This document shows, one piece after another, positions 23,281-34,163 of a DNA stretch of 64,000 nucleotides. The notes under the pieces are model-generated. The model was given only the letters and a program-made list of their open reading frames with translations, did no database searches and was not told where the DNA came from. Source of the stretch: Cladopsammia gracilis. Lineage: Eukaryota; Cnidaria; Anthozoa; Scleractinia; Dendrophylliidae. The first letter of the stretch is position 1. The number at the start of each line of letters is the position of its first letter. A program made the translations under genes and the position numbers. The stretch is from NCBI GenBank assembly GCA_022457155.1, contig JAJGOT010000030.1, positions 2,631,001 through 2,695,000 of the forward strand, read 5' to 3'.

Positions 23281-26200
23281 GCGGATGTGAATAGAAAAGA
23301 GTTGATATGAAAAACACTGGTATTTTTCCAGAATTCTGCGAGTGGGAATTTGGACGTTGGGAAATGGGATTGGTATCCCCCCCCCCCCCCCCCCCCCCCC
23401 ACCCACCTTTCAGGACCCTCGATTGCCGCTTCGCGAGCGAGAGCGGGAAAAAACGTATCTTTCAAAGAAAAGATAATATTTCAAAATACAAGACACAGAT
23501 CAGAGTTCAACGGCGGTATTACTGTTGTAAGAGGTATGTGTCTTATATATCTTCTTTACTTCACATGTCAATAGCTGACGCAGCATTTTAATATTTTAGC
23601 CTTGCCTAAACAGCTCTTGAAAGAGGTGTTTTTAAAGCCTGGATTTACCTGGAACGGAAATAGGAATGATTTCCGAAGAACGAGAGATTAAAAAGAAAAT
23701 GTATCAAAAAAGTCGTATGTGAGCTCGAAAAATAGTAATGGTGAATACAATTTCTCAAACTCATTAATAATTCATGACGAGAACACAAAGGAAATCACTA
23801 CCGTGAAGGAGGTTTTGAAATCGTTTCTTAATTTGCATAGATTTTGGCGATTTTATTCCTTCGTTTTCTCTGCATTTAACGATCAGTTTGAGAAGCTATA
23901 TCAAACACTCGAAACAGTGTTTCATCAGATTTCCAAACACCTTGAAGTGGTTTAAAAAAACTCGGCTGCGCCTCGTTTTTCCAATCCACTTCTCGGTGAT
24001 TGGAAATCTGATGAAACACTGTTCCTCGTGTTTGATATATTACGTAAAATACAATACAGTAAATCAAAGGCAATCGAAGGCAATCTTCCGCTTGGTCGTT
24101 CGGCCGAGAGGTCTTGGGTGCGAATTGATCATGTGCAAGCGAGTCGTTCCCGGCGGGCAGTTCGTGTTGGCGCTTCTTTTAACGAACTCCCATGTTTAAT
24201 ATTACTCGGTTATTACTGTCTTGCTGCTGGCTTTCAGCGCTCAAAACTTCACTTGCTTTGAAAAGACAACTTGTGATTTGAGCCTTTTTCTCGTTTCACG
24301 TTTTCTGAATAAGCTGCATGCAATGTTTTTACAAAATATCAACGATCGCTGTGCATTCGATTGCTTCCAACCTACATCCATTTCAAGCGCTTCATTCTTG
24401 CCGCCCTTGTGATCCCAAAGGTAAGTAAGCTTACGTTAAAAATGTAAACCAGTTTAAATATTATTTTTGGCTACCTGTACTGAAGATTTTCTACGAATTT
24501 CAGGGTTCTGTCTTGGTGACTGTACGGGCTCACTTCGCAAGGGATTTCACGTTGTAATTTAGTCTTTTGTTTTAGTCCGTGTGTATTGGTACACCAGAAC
24601 AGAACCAATTTCAGCCTGCTCATTTGAATAAATAAGCTTATAAGAAACTAAAACTTGAATTATAGTATTTCTTTCAATCTTGCAATTCTGTTCAAGTGAT
24701 GTTGATTTTTAACATGAAGTTCCTGTACAGTATTATTTTCTTCTTATTTGCTGGGGCCTTTGGTCGTCCATGCTTAGGAAACCATACTTTACTGTAGGCC
24801 ATAAGACCACTGACTTGTTATGTACACATGCTAAATTGTTGGAGGTAAAACCTTTGGAAAAGGCGAACATTGCTCAGTCAATCAGTACCAAAAATGACAA
24901 TAGTCAGTTCAAGGACCTACAGTATACAAAACATGGACCCAGGTACATGGACCACCTTTAATTTTCGTCAGTTTTAATATAGTATATTTTTTCTGAATTT
25001 TTCTGTCATTATTATAAAGGATGGACTGGGGACAGGGTATAAAACACAGTCTTCAGTTTAAATAAATATGACATTCAACTTCCAGCAGCCACGTCAAGAC
25101 ACGAGTACTGTAGAACAAGAAGGACTGGACCCAAGGTACTATAATTATGGGATGCAGACAATCCCATGTGCTTTTCTTTTGGATTTGTTGTGCATGTGCT
25201 GTCAAGAAAATGCTGATAGGCCTGGTTGAGTATAAACAAACACATGTGCAAGCAACCATACTGATGAAAAGACAGTGTCAGATCAAGATAAAGATTGGTT
25301 TGTTTGTTATTATTTCTACAATGTAGATGCTTTGTGGATACTTGTGAAGAGCAGTGTTTAAGGTTTGAACATAGCCTCACCTTCCCCTTCCCTCACCCAG
25401 AACTCAAACTGAAAACACTGCTCTTCGCGAGTATTCACGAAGCACCTACATGTAGAAACAATGAAAACAATTACATGTAGTATGGTGGCTTTGGCATGTG
25501 TTTGTTTATACTCCACTAGACTTTCGTTTTAACCGAATCCAAAAGAAAAGCACATGGGATTGTCTGCATGTCGTAATTCATGTAATAGCACACTGTACAG
25601 TGTAGCTTGGGACTTGGCCCAGTCCTTCTTGTTCTACATGCATCAAAGGAAATCTGTGGGGAGAGCACTAAAACTTCGCATCATTGCTCGCCTCCTGCCC
25701 CAACAGTACCGGCCAAGAATCGGACTGCATACATTGTATAAAATGCAATGTTGGCAAAAGGGTAAAATAGTAGGGAGTTAAATACCAATTGATGTTGAAT
25801 GTCATATTTATTAAAACTTAAGACTGTGTTTTATACCCTGTCCCCAGTCCACAGTCCATCCTTAAATTGACAAAAATTAGGGGTGGTCTATCAGATTGTC
25901 CATGGACCCAGGTCCATGTTTTGTAAACGTCCTCAGTTCAGTGTATTTTTTAGTATGATTATAATACATGTACAGCTGTAGTTCACAAATGTCATATCAG
26001 ATGGCTCTTTGTAAAGAGAAAGGGCAACCAGAAAAGAAGACAATTTTAATTTGTTGCTGTACATGTATGTTGATTGATCATGTAGCTGTTGCATCTTTAC
26101 TTATTTTTTTTTCTTTTGTCTGTGTGAGATACATGGAATGTTTGCTAATGAGGATAAAACAAAAATAGAATCAAGGATAGTTTTAAGCACAACATAGGCT

Positions 26201-29200
26201 GTGCTTCAAATCTACATTATTGGTGCCAGCTTATAAGTTTTGTGAAATGCTACATGTTTGTACACTTTCTGATCACCCAAGGTCAAAAGTGATATGCTAC
26301 GGGCCACTGTGTGTTGCTAGAGCACAGCCCAACAATGCAAAATTTTACCTTTGGGCAACCAGGAAATCTTTGTTTTTGCACCAAACTTATACTGTATGCT
26401 GAGCACTCCAGATTTCAAGTGCTTGGAGATTTCGGGCTCCCAACTATTTTTCTTAGAGCACAGCCTTGGTTGTCTAATACTTGTACAGGTGTACATGTAT
26501 GTAGTCAAAGTTTATAGTTTTTGATCTAAATGGTGACTATTTCCTTTATTTCTTAGAAAACTGAGTGACAAAACTACAGTACTAAAACACGCAGTAATGA
26601 AAAAGATGTACAGTGTACATGTACAATTGTAGAATGGTCTGAGCCAGAGGTATGTGTATACTATCTTTCATCTTGCAGCAATGGAACTTGTTGATTAATT
26701 TTATTTTGACTAACCCCCAGCCTGATACATGTACACTGTATTGCAAGTTACAATGCATTGCATCGCCATGGGAATTCCTCTTGATTTCTAACTTTCCCAT
26801 GCATGTAAGAGTGCATGTGGGCATCATAGACATCAATATTACTGTACATGTAACTTCTGCTTATGGACTCCACCTGTCTCTTTAAGGATACATTCTGTAG
26901 TCATGGTCTCAATAGCACAACCCAGAGTAGACTTTAAACTATGCAGGAGTTGCGTGACTCTGTGTTGTGTTTATACATGTACAGGAGCATAATCTGCACT
27001 GTTCTTGCATGTATAATTATGATAGACACATGAACATAAAGCAGTTGGTTTCAAATGAAACTGTGATTATGAATTGGTGGGGGAGTGAAACAAAATGTTA
27101 GTGTTATCAGCCTTGTTGATAAAGTAAATTGCCACCATATATGTATAAAAGGATTAAAAAGGTAATGCTTTTTAGTGCTAGTCCTCAAAACATCAGCCTT
27201 AATTTACTGTACATTGTGCATATCAACAATTCAGTTGATCAAACTAATCTACACGTAAACAATGACACAACTGACATTATTCTTCTAACAATTTTTTTTT
27301 CTAATTACAAAACAGAACAACAGGGTACACTGTAGAAGAAGATACATGTACATTGTAGTGATGATTGCAGTGACACTGTGCATGACAACACGCAAGTAAG
27401 TATGTTATGAATTAAGCCCTGAATAAAGAAATAAACAAACAAACAAACAAACAAACACAAGCAACCATACTGATGAATAGTGTCAGAACAAGATAAAAAT
27501 TGGTTTTGTTTGTTATTATTTCTTGATGCTTTGTGGTTACTCGCGAAGTGCAGTGTTTAAGGTTCGAACGTACATGTGTAGCCTCACCTTCCCTCCTCCC
27601 TCCCCCTTCCCTTACTCACTACATTGTACATATTACCAGCAGGAACACTGGGAAACTAACACACTTTAAGAAAAGTGAAACAGGAAAACTCATTTATAAA
27701 TTTTTGAGAGCTTGAGCATTTGTACTGACTTGCTGATATTTGAAGTCCTGGGTCAATCAGTTTTTACTTCCCAAGTTGTTTAAGCGGTCAGTGTAAAACG
27801 CAGACTGCAGACCGGGGGTAAAATGCAGACTACACACTAGCCTACACCAATACTAGACCATTTTAGCTGCATTTTGTAACCCTATTCTAGACTAAACACC
27901 AAAAAAACCCTACCCTATCCTAGACCTAGTCCAAACTCGCTATTTTCCACTGCATTTTACCCTCAGTCTGCATTTTACCCCCTGTCTGCAGCCTGCGTTT
28001 TACACTGTCCGGTTGTTTAAGTGTTCACTTTACCCTTGCAGTGCCTCGTTGCACATTAGGAGTAAATGAGTACTGCCACATTACCAGACAACATGCAGAG
28101 TCTTATTTGTGATAACGGCATTCCAACCAGAGGAGTAACAGCGTATTTAGAGTGTGCAGAATTCCTCTGGCTTTTGTTTCAATTCATTATTTTTGTGATA
28201 TGATGCTCTGTTTTCTTAACTTAATGATAACCAATAAATTATGACTCCCTGTACATAGATTAATTCCTTGTGAAAACACTTACCCTACATGTATACTATC
28301 AGTCAAAAATGTTATTTTTCTGGTTCATAATTTATAGGTTGAGGACAGAACCAAGGATAACAAACAACCTGATGCTGTTGAAACAGAATCTAGTATATAG
28401 TAAGTTGACACATTTATAATGGGATTGGTATTTGTGGTGGTTAGATACAGGAAATTCAACATCATTTTGATGAGTTTGTTGAATAAGCTGATTTATTATA
28501 TTGCAAGGTTACCCGTTACTAGGCAGGGATGACAACATTGAGTAGGAGAAAAGGCAGGTTGTGAAGCAAGAGCGGTGGCTCTTCAAGGCTGTGGTCTGAG
28601 AAAGATTGCAGGAAACCGAAAGCTCTGAACCTGTGAAAAACCAGGGTGCCCAGCATTATGAGTTTTATGCAAAAACTTAGATTTCCTAGTTGACTCAGGG
28701 CAAAAGTTAAGTTACCAGGAAACACCAGGCACTGCTGGAGCAAAGCCTTGTTCTTGTATATCACAAAACCTTAAGTTTTCGACCTACTGTGTGTACAGTG
28801 TAGGACATGGCTACATTTTCCAAAATTTTGAAAAGCTAGTGTGAGACTAGTTGGTTTGATGGAGTTCTCAAACTCATTGTTTAAAATAATTATATAAAAA
28901 AATACATTCTGACTTGCATTATTTTGTTTCCTTTCAGATTTCAGCATCCTATGCATCAATTACTGCATTGTATTTCTGAAGGCCAAGAAACTTAGTGATG
29001 TAAAGTAATAAATTTCAAAAAGGAGCTGACCAAATTGGGCATGACTTTTCCAAAAAGGTCAAACATAATTATTCCAAAGAAGCTTTAGTCATAAAGTATA
29101 AAAGATTACATTGAAAATTTATATGTCAAATACATATGGAAACATTATTGAAGGGAAGTTTATAATAATTTTATATGTTAGGGACGTACCATTTAATTGT

Positions 29201-32200
29201 TGTTGGGGGGGGGGGGGGGGTGGGCAATTTCTTCTGAGCATGAATTTTTTTCCAGCATCACTATTTGCAAGAATTTTTTTTACCTTAATGCTTGAATTTT
29301 TTTTCACGTGCTTTCCTGTGCACGATTTTTTCTCCTAAATTTCTTCTGCAGGAATTTTTTTTTTGGTAATTGCCCAACCCCCTACTCCCCCCTCCCCCCC
29401 CCCCCCCCCCCCCCCCCCGCCCCACAAAAATTAAATGGTCCGTCCCTTAGGCCAAGGCAAACATTAATGTTACAGTTTATTACATGTGATTATTTATTTA
29501 TAATCCAACCCAGATAAGTAAATATTAAGTGAAAATTTATTTTAAAAATGCTATACAGTATTGTAGTGCTATTTTCATGAAAGTACAATTGATGAATTTA
29601 ATGTCTTATTTAATTTTTTTTATAGAAGTATTTCCCATGTATCAGACCATTATGTGTGTTGTATTTTAGGTTTTATTTGACAGCATTTAGGTTTTATTGA
29701 TCAGAATTTTTATGCATTTCAGGGTTCTCCCTAAATTTCAGCCTAGCAGGTAAAGGATTTTTTGCTAAGCGGTAAAAGGAAAACTATGTGTCTTAAAAAT
29801 TTTCCTGGGCAAGCGGTTACAGGCGGTAATAAGTGCTGCTTCAAGGGGTAAATTTTACCGGTTACCGCCTGATAAGGAGAACCCTGCATTTTAATGAAAT
29901 TATACTGATGAACAGTTACGAAATTCAGATATATTTAGTAGCCACATTTATTTGCGGTCTGTCCCCTTTGAATAGAGATTTACATGACTGTAGAGAACAA
30001 AATTATTATAGAGAATTATTAGATTTACCTTCTAAAACAATCATTATTTGGAGTTGTAGATAAGATTTTTATGCAGTTTTTCTCCCTGAGATTGTCTATG
30101 ATTGGTTTCTTTGGGCATACCACTTTTAGAAGAAATATATAGCTTATATCAAGATTTAACAGACTGAAATATATCTTAATGAACACCTCCATGTAACTTT
30201 GTTGAAATTTGATTGTGCTGTATAATGAGCTACATGTATGTCACACACTGGGCACCTGTCAGACACCATTTTGAAACATAAGCATAGCAGGGAATTATGG
30301 GTATGTAAAGCAGTGGATTGAGGATCAAGTGCTTCTAAGCAACGAAATATGCTTTTGCACAGAGAGCCAGTGCTCACTTAAGTGCCCGATAATTAATTCT
30401 CAGGAACCAAGTGTGAACTGAGCCTTACTGAAGACCTTTCAATTTCACTTAATACAATGTATAACTCTGGTGTTTAAAATCATACATTTTAAAACAGTTG
30501 CATTCCGCTGCCATTAGTTTTATTTGAACTTCAGAGTTAGGGCCTGGTCGCACTACAGTCAAAAACAAAAATCCGCCCGTGCAAAATGACATACAATGTA
30601 AAAACAGAAACATTCCACAAAAAGCATGTCCCACCGGAGCGGTTTCTTTTGTTTTCCTCGATTTTTGCATAGGTGAATTTTTGTTTTTGACTGTAGTGCG
30701 ACCAGGCCCTTATTAAACAAAAGGCAGTAAAGTTGTTCAATCCTTTTGTTTAACTGTAGCAACATTTTTCTTCCTACAGCTAGATTTTATTGAGTAATGT
30801 ATACATTTTGCAAGAATTTATATTTACAATAAAATTTTAGAAATTTACAGACATTATATGAACTTCTCTGAGACATTTGTGTGGTTTATTTGTGGACATT
30901 TAACTAACATTTTATGCAATGTTTCGTTTATTTTTTACAGATATTTTAGTGAGATTTTATGCTATGCGTGTTTCACGCGTTCCTTTTATACATGCTGATT
31001 TTACAGAGAAAATGTGGACATTTTGAATAGATTTAGTGCAATAAAATACATACATTTTACGAGCATTGTATGTACTTTTCTGTGACATTTTGTGTAGTTT
31101 TTTTGTGTACATTTTACAAACATTTCATTAAGTTTTTTTTACTCACTTTTTACAGAGATAATAAGGAGATTTTATATTTACTGGTTTACAGAGATTTTTT
31201 TCTCGTGCCATTTTACAGAGAAAGTAGAAAGATTTTACAGAGATTTGTTGTTTGTAACATAAAATCTCTGTAAATTTTACACAAAATTTACAAGAAAAAC
31301 ATCAAGATTACATACACATTTTATGCGATCTTAGCGCAGAAAATGTGCTGTAATTTACAGACTTTTTACGAAGTTACAAAATCTCTGGGAATGTGCAAGT
31401 TTACAGAGTTCGTAATTTACAAAGGAAATGTAGACATTTTACACAGATTTAACTAACTTTAGTGAAGTCTGTAAGTGGTTCAAGTTTTCCAGTGTTAGTG
31501 TACAAAAAAATGGAAACGAATATCGCCTATTTTCGCTTTTAAATTACCCGCGCGCCGCCATTTTGAATATTTATGACGTGTTACGGCTGTCTTATTGTTG
31601 CATACAAAAGAACTTCGATTCTTAACAACAGTAGCAACCGTAACACGTCATAAATATTCAAAATGACGGCGCACAGGAAATTTAAAAGCGAAAATAGGCG
31701 ATGTTTATATCCATTTTATTGTACACTAAAATTATATTTGCACCTGTTCTTTTAAAAATTATAAATTTCGACTTTATTTCCAACACTTTAACGTCAATTA
31801 TTTCTGACAATAGAGGTTCCCTTTAATGCTCAATTATTTACTTTTTAGTATTTGGAGGTGACTTCTTTCAGTCTGATGAACAAGTCTAATCTGGAGACAA
31901 AGCACCATGATGATGACACTTCCTTAGCTAAGTTTCATGAAGTTTGATAAACAAGACAATTAACAAGCCTCGATCTAAATACCAATATGACGACCACAGG
32001 CATCGGTTATCATGGCGACAAAGAGTGAAGGTCACGAAAGTGAAATCTCTTTATGTTTTTTAAATTATTTTCTTTTCCAGTTTACAAGAACTGTGCTGAA
32101 CTCTACAACGCCGGTCATCGAATCAGTGGTGTTTACCCGATCGACCCCGACAAAGGCGGTGCCTTTGATGTGTATTGTGACCAAACAACAGCCGGTGGGG

Positions 32201-34163
32201 GATGGACAGTGTTCCAAAAGAGACTGGACGGCTCGGTTGATTTCAATCGAGACTGGGACGACTACAAACGAGGCTTCGGAAATTTGACTGAATATTGGCT
32301 TGGACTAGATAAGGTCCACCGCCTGACAAAAGAACAAAGCAGGCTTCGAGTTGATCTTGAAGACTTCAACAATCAAACAGCTTACGCCGAGTACGACTTG
32401 TTTGGTGTTGCTGATGAAGGAAGCAAATACAATCTGAGTCTTGGGACATACTCTGGTAAGTACTTTCAACCGGATTAAGTTATACGAATACGATAAAGTT
32501 AAACGATTTCAAAATCGTATTTCCACGCGTAGTTCGAATGTGTCAACAAGTGAATCCAACTAAGGGTCAGCTAAAGCTTTGACCTTGAGTACAAGGTAAG
32601 CCGATTATGCATTTCTAGTAGTCTTCAGTGGTAAGATGTAAGATCAATATTTATTCTTTTTTTTCTCATTTCGATATTAATAAAGAAAGATCAACATTTT
32701 ATTGTACACATTCTCCCTTTTATTACCCTGCTTGCAGAGTCTCCTTCGATCTTCTTAGAAATTTTTTTCTAGGAAGATCGAAGGAGACTCTGCAAGCAAG
32801 GTACCCTTTTATGTTTGGTAGCCAAACATAAAACTTCAAATATCAATATTCGTTAAATTTTAATTTAAGTAATGCTTCACATAAGAACTATAGTAAACTT
32901 CATTGTTCTGCGGCATTGGCTCTTTCCCACACAGAATATCTTTGATTTTAAGAATAGAGAAGTAGCTGATGGTTCATAATTATATTTCATTATAAAAATA
33001 CAGAAAATCCATTTGCGCCAAATATATTTTAGGACATGTTCGTGCTTAACCAATCAGAATAGCAGAAGACAATAGCTACTAATTTTGCTTCTTTGATGAA
33101 GTTCACCAAATACAATATCTTTTAAAAATTGCATGTTATACGATTGGGTCTCAAAATACTTGAAACCTTAAAAAATTTAGCCTTTATGCACCTTGAACCT
33201 TAACTTTTTAGCGGTTTTTCAGGGACCGCGGAGGGGGAGGGGCTGGTAGGGCCGCGGCCCCACCACTTTTTTGCGAATCAAATACTATGATTTTATTCCT
33301 TTTTTCGATTTTCAATATGAAAAAATTATTTTCAATTGTCAGCCCTCCCACTTTTCACCTTGCTCCGCGGTCCCTGTTTTTGAGTCTAGGCCAATGAGAT
33401 CACTAGTTGTAACAATGAAAATAGTTGACATTCCATCGTGCATTGCCGTTCAGCACTATCCTTCTTATGCGGGTCATTACTTCATTTATTTCAGTTAGTT
33501 TGTTTGTTCCTATTGTCCCTACTAATATTGGGCCTTGCAATAATTTAATATGTGAACTTATTTCCTCCCTCAATTAGATAATTTCACTGCGGTAGTGGCC
33601 AACTCGAAAGTGTTCTCTCCTTTGGCCACCACACACTTCTCCCTTGTTAAATGTAATTTCATATTTGTTATGTAATTATTCTTTCTCCTTTATTTTTCTC
33701 TTAATTTTGTAATATTTTACAAAATTACGTATATTTTCCAAAATCGATATTTTATAGATTGATTTACCGGAAACGATATAAGTGTGAATAAAATGAACTT
33801 GAATTTAAAGTAATACTGGCTCTTTTGCTCGTATAACATTCATGTTTTCATTTCACCATTTTCTCTAAAAAGCTCTTTTATGCTAATTTTCTAGGAACTG
33901 CTGGTGACTCATTTTCGTATCATCGTGGCATGGCGTTCTCCACCAAAGATCGAGACAATGACAACTACTCTTATCTGAACTACTGTGTCCCACATTACAA
34001 GGGAGGCTGGTGGTACAAAGCCTGTCTTCACTCTAATCTCAACGGCGTCTATTACCACGGCAAACACTCCAACTCCTTTAAAGGTGTGTTGTGGAAAACG
34101 TGGAAGGGAACATTCTACTCCTATAAACGAGCAGAGATGAAAATCAAACCAGTTAAAACCTAA
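16389..34163 (+). CDS. Gene 2: secreted PAN-EGF-fibrinogen-related protein
   Basis: Exons 16389-16458, 17706-17971, 18873-18990, 32081-32455, 33895-34163; 365 aa; frame kept at every GT-AG junction. Residues 1-23 are a signal peptide (MASIEAFIFLSW...), about 24-112 a PAN/apple-type domain with cysteines in SCRVKC, NCVS and TCEL, 113-151 a six-cysteine EGF domain (NFCH...RCP...LCQ...RCVC...LCD), and 152-365 a full FReD with [10 protein letters not shown] and DRDND. One codon is missing relative to gene 1 (NLTEYW for NPTGEYW). The EGF-FReD intron is 13.1 kb because of the 12.1-kb insertion at 19681-31822; without it the intron would match the 1.06 kb of gene 3. The protein is probably a secreted pattern-recognition or matrix lectin; partners are unknown. 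Transcript data would have to confirm splicing across the large intron. Confidence 0.8.
16849..17000 (+). mobile_element. tRNA-derived SINE, complete insertion
   Basis: A 152-bp insertion: tRNA-like head (16856-16927), then a tail with CCTGAATTTTTTTTCAGG and CGCAATTGCTTAAATTGCG. It is flanked by AAAACGG (16842-16848, 17001-17007). The paralogous sites near 13080 and 41060 read AAAACGGTTAAT without it. It lies in intron 1 of gene 2. Confidence 0.85.
16856..16927 (+). tRNA. tRNA-Thr(GGT)-like head of the SINE
   Basis: A 72-nt cloverleaf can be drawn: acceptor GGCTTCA/TGAAGTC, D arm GCTC...GAGC, anticodon stem TCGCA/TGCGA with loop CTGGTAT (anticodon GGT), T arm ACGGG-TTCGAAC-CCCGT. Both internal promoter boxes are intact. 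GGT is unusual for a eukaryotic cytosolic tRNA-Thr, and the head belongs to an inserted SINE, so a translating tRNA is unlikely. Confidence 0.55.
19790..21140. repeat. Left subterminal repeat zone of the 12.1-kb element
   Basis: Degenerate TTTACAGACTTTA and AAAATCTCTGTAAATT motifs in both orientations, ending in the regular 35-bp array. Between them (20230-20640) is a stretch that ends in AATAAAG followed by TTTACCTACCTA, like a retroelement 3' end. Confidence 0.7.
20646..21135. repeat. Tandem array, 14 copies of a 35-bp unit
   Basis: Exactly 490 bp. Each unit is (A/G)(C/T)GGGGCATTATAAAA, TCTCTGTAAATT and GACGCAA in series, with only one to three substitutions per copy. A lone diverged copy lies at about 20165. 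The near identity suggests recent amplification. Confidence 0.95.
22080..22244. mobile_element. 165-bp MITE nested in the Penelope-like fragment
   Basis: Ends CAGGCGCGGATCCAGG and the complement of CAGGGGCGGATACAGG. It interrupts the GIY-YIG frame after the HFNLPGHS motif, so it is younger than that element. No clear target duplication. Confidence 0.6.
22245..22649 (-). pseudogene. Broken GIY-YIG endonuclease end of a Penelope-like ORF
   Basis: Minus-strand frame with LIYMIRCKNC and QYIGETKRKL, matching the paired motifs of GIY-YIG domains, and downstream LISEHFNLPGH, which fits the conserved SEHF...H region of Penelope-like proteins. A frameshift lies near 22350-22389 and the frame ends at the nested MITE. 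Confidence 0.6.
23233..23281. repeat. (TA)n microsatellite
   Basis: Alternating TA interrupted once by TG. A C-tract of about 20 follows at 23380-23400. The stretch 22946-23896 holds nothing else I can name. Confidence 0.9.
23897..24038. mobile_element. Palindromic MITE
   Basis: Arms ATATCAAACAC...CAGTGTTTCATCAGATTTCC and its complement fold on each other over almost the full length, with TA at both edges. From memory, a similar palindromic family is abundant in anthozoan genomes. Confidence 0.7.
24039..24919. other. No gene supported
   Basis: A strong GTAAGTAAG donor-like site follows an open stretch at 24421, which could be the end of a noncoding exon. No protein-like exon is recognised. 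Confidence 0.3.
24920..25930. repeat. Long imperfect inverted repeat, about 1 kb
   Basis: The left arm (for example GGATGGACTGGGGACAGGG at 25020) returns inverted at 25830-25860, with GACATTCAACTTC, GGACTGG and CAATCCCATGTGCTTTTCTT also paired. The centre is near 25400, where the arms almost meet. A diverged direct copy of the central part recurs at 27465-27605. Confidence 0.75.
27785..28011. mobile_element. 227-bp MITE with 10-bp duplication (MULE-like)
   Basis: Inverted ends CGGTCAGTGTAAAACGCAG and the complement of CGGACAGTGTAAAACGCAG, continuing through GGGGGTAAAATGCAGACT. The exact 10-bp direct repeat GTTGTTTAAG flanks it (27775-27784, 28012-28021), typical of Mutator-like mobilisers. 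Confidence 0.85.
29181..29446. mobile_element. 266-bp MITE with TTA duplication (Harbinger-like)
   Basis: Inverted ends GGGACGTACCATTTAAT and the complement of GGGACGGACCATTTAAT, flanked by TTA (29178-29180, 29447-29449). The core contains G/C tracts. Confidence 0.82.
29720..29886. mobile_element. 167-bp MITE with CAGGGTTCTCC ends
   Basis: Short inverted ends CAGGGTTCTCC with CATTT next to both sides. The interior repeats GCGGTAAAA/GCGGTTAC motifs. Possibly hAT-related; the duplication is shorter than the 8 bp expected. Confidence 0.6.
29890..29985. repeat. Dispersed repeat shared with 57955-58045 (inverted)
   Basis: GATGAACAGTTACGAAATTC and GCCACATTTATT occur here and in inverted orientation where gene 4 similarity ends. 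Probably the edge of the same element family. Confidence 0.6.
30540..30709. mobile_element. 170-bp MITE with TTA duplication (Harbinger-like)
   Basis: Inverted ends GGGCCTGGTCGCACTACAG, about 37 bp nearly perfect, flanked by TTA (30537-30539, 30710-30712). Confidence 0.85.
30830..31490. repeat. Right subterminal repeat zone of the 12.1-kb element
   Basis: Degenerate TTTACAGAGATTTTA and TTTACA(C/G)A motifs, mostly inverted relative to the left zone, mirroring 19790-21140 but without a regular tandem array. Confidence 0.65.
31498..31726. mobile_element. 229-bp palindromic MITE with TA duplication
   Basis: Ends GTGTACA.../...TGTACAC with TA at 31496-31497 and 31727-31728. Long arms include TATTTATGACGTGTTACGG. 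It splits the right terminal repeat of the 12.1-kb element; the intact left terminus shows the uninterrupted order. Confidence 0.8.
32730..32797. repeat. Perfect 25-bp hairpin
   Basis: Arms 32730-32754 and 32773-32797 are exact complements (GCTTGCAGAGTCTCC...) with an 18-base AT-rich loop. It lies in the last intron of gene 2 and is absent from gene 1 and gene 3. Most likely a tiny foldback element; a small-RNA hairpin cannot be excluded. Confidence 0.8.
33220..33376. mobile_element. 157-bp MITE with CAGGGACCGCGGA ends
   Basis: Inverted ends CAGGGACCGCGGAG in the last intron of gene 2, bordered by T-runs, so the duplication is unclear. Probably hAT-like. Confidence 0.65.
33480..33815. repeat. 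Dispersed repeat ending AATAAAATGAACTTGAA
   Basis: The part with CTCCTTTGGC and CACACTTCTCCCTT and its end recur at 44790-44985 in gene 3. The polyadenylation-like 3' end suggests a retroelement tail. Confidence 0.55.

Larger units (their letters stand above)
25430..30240. repeat. TACATGT/TGTACA-rich tract
   Basis: By eye I find about 14 TACATGT or ACATGTA sites (for example 25448, 25968, 26062, 26491, 26617, 26726, 26843, 26975, 27342, 28288, 30232), far above chance for a 7-mer in 5 kb. Elsewhere in the window the word is rare. No open frame above about 80 codons looks protein-like. A 26.3-26.5 kb segment recurs inverted at 28.56-28.75 kb. Confidence 0.55.
19681..31822. mobile_element. 12.1-kb TTAA-flanked inverted-repeat insertion
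   Basis: The outer ends are inverted repeats: AGGGAACCTC at the left and its complement at the right. Similarity continues inward past TTGGAAATAAAGTC and ACAGGTGCAA to CACTGGAAAA. TTAA flanks both ends (19677-19680, 31823-31826). Gene 3 has the uninterrupted site at about 45150 (TGATGCTCAATTATTTAC). Subterminal DNA on both sides is packed with TTTACAGA and AAAATCTCTGTAAA motifs. TTAA and AGGG ends suit a Kolobok or piggyBac-type mobiliser, but no transposase frame was found. The interior holds nested elements, long inverted repeats and a TACATGT-rich tract. It may be a giant non-autonomous element, or two short family copies that bracketed and moved host DNA. Confidence 0.72.
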
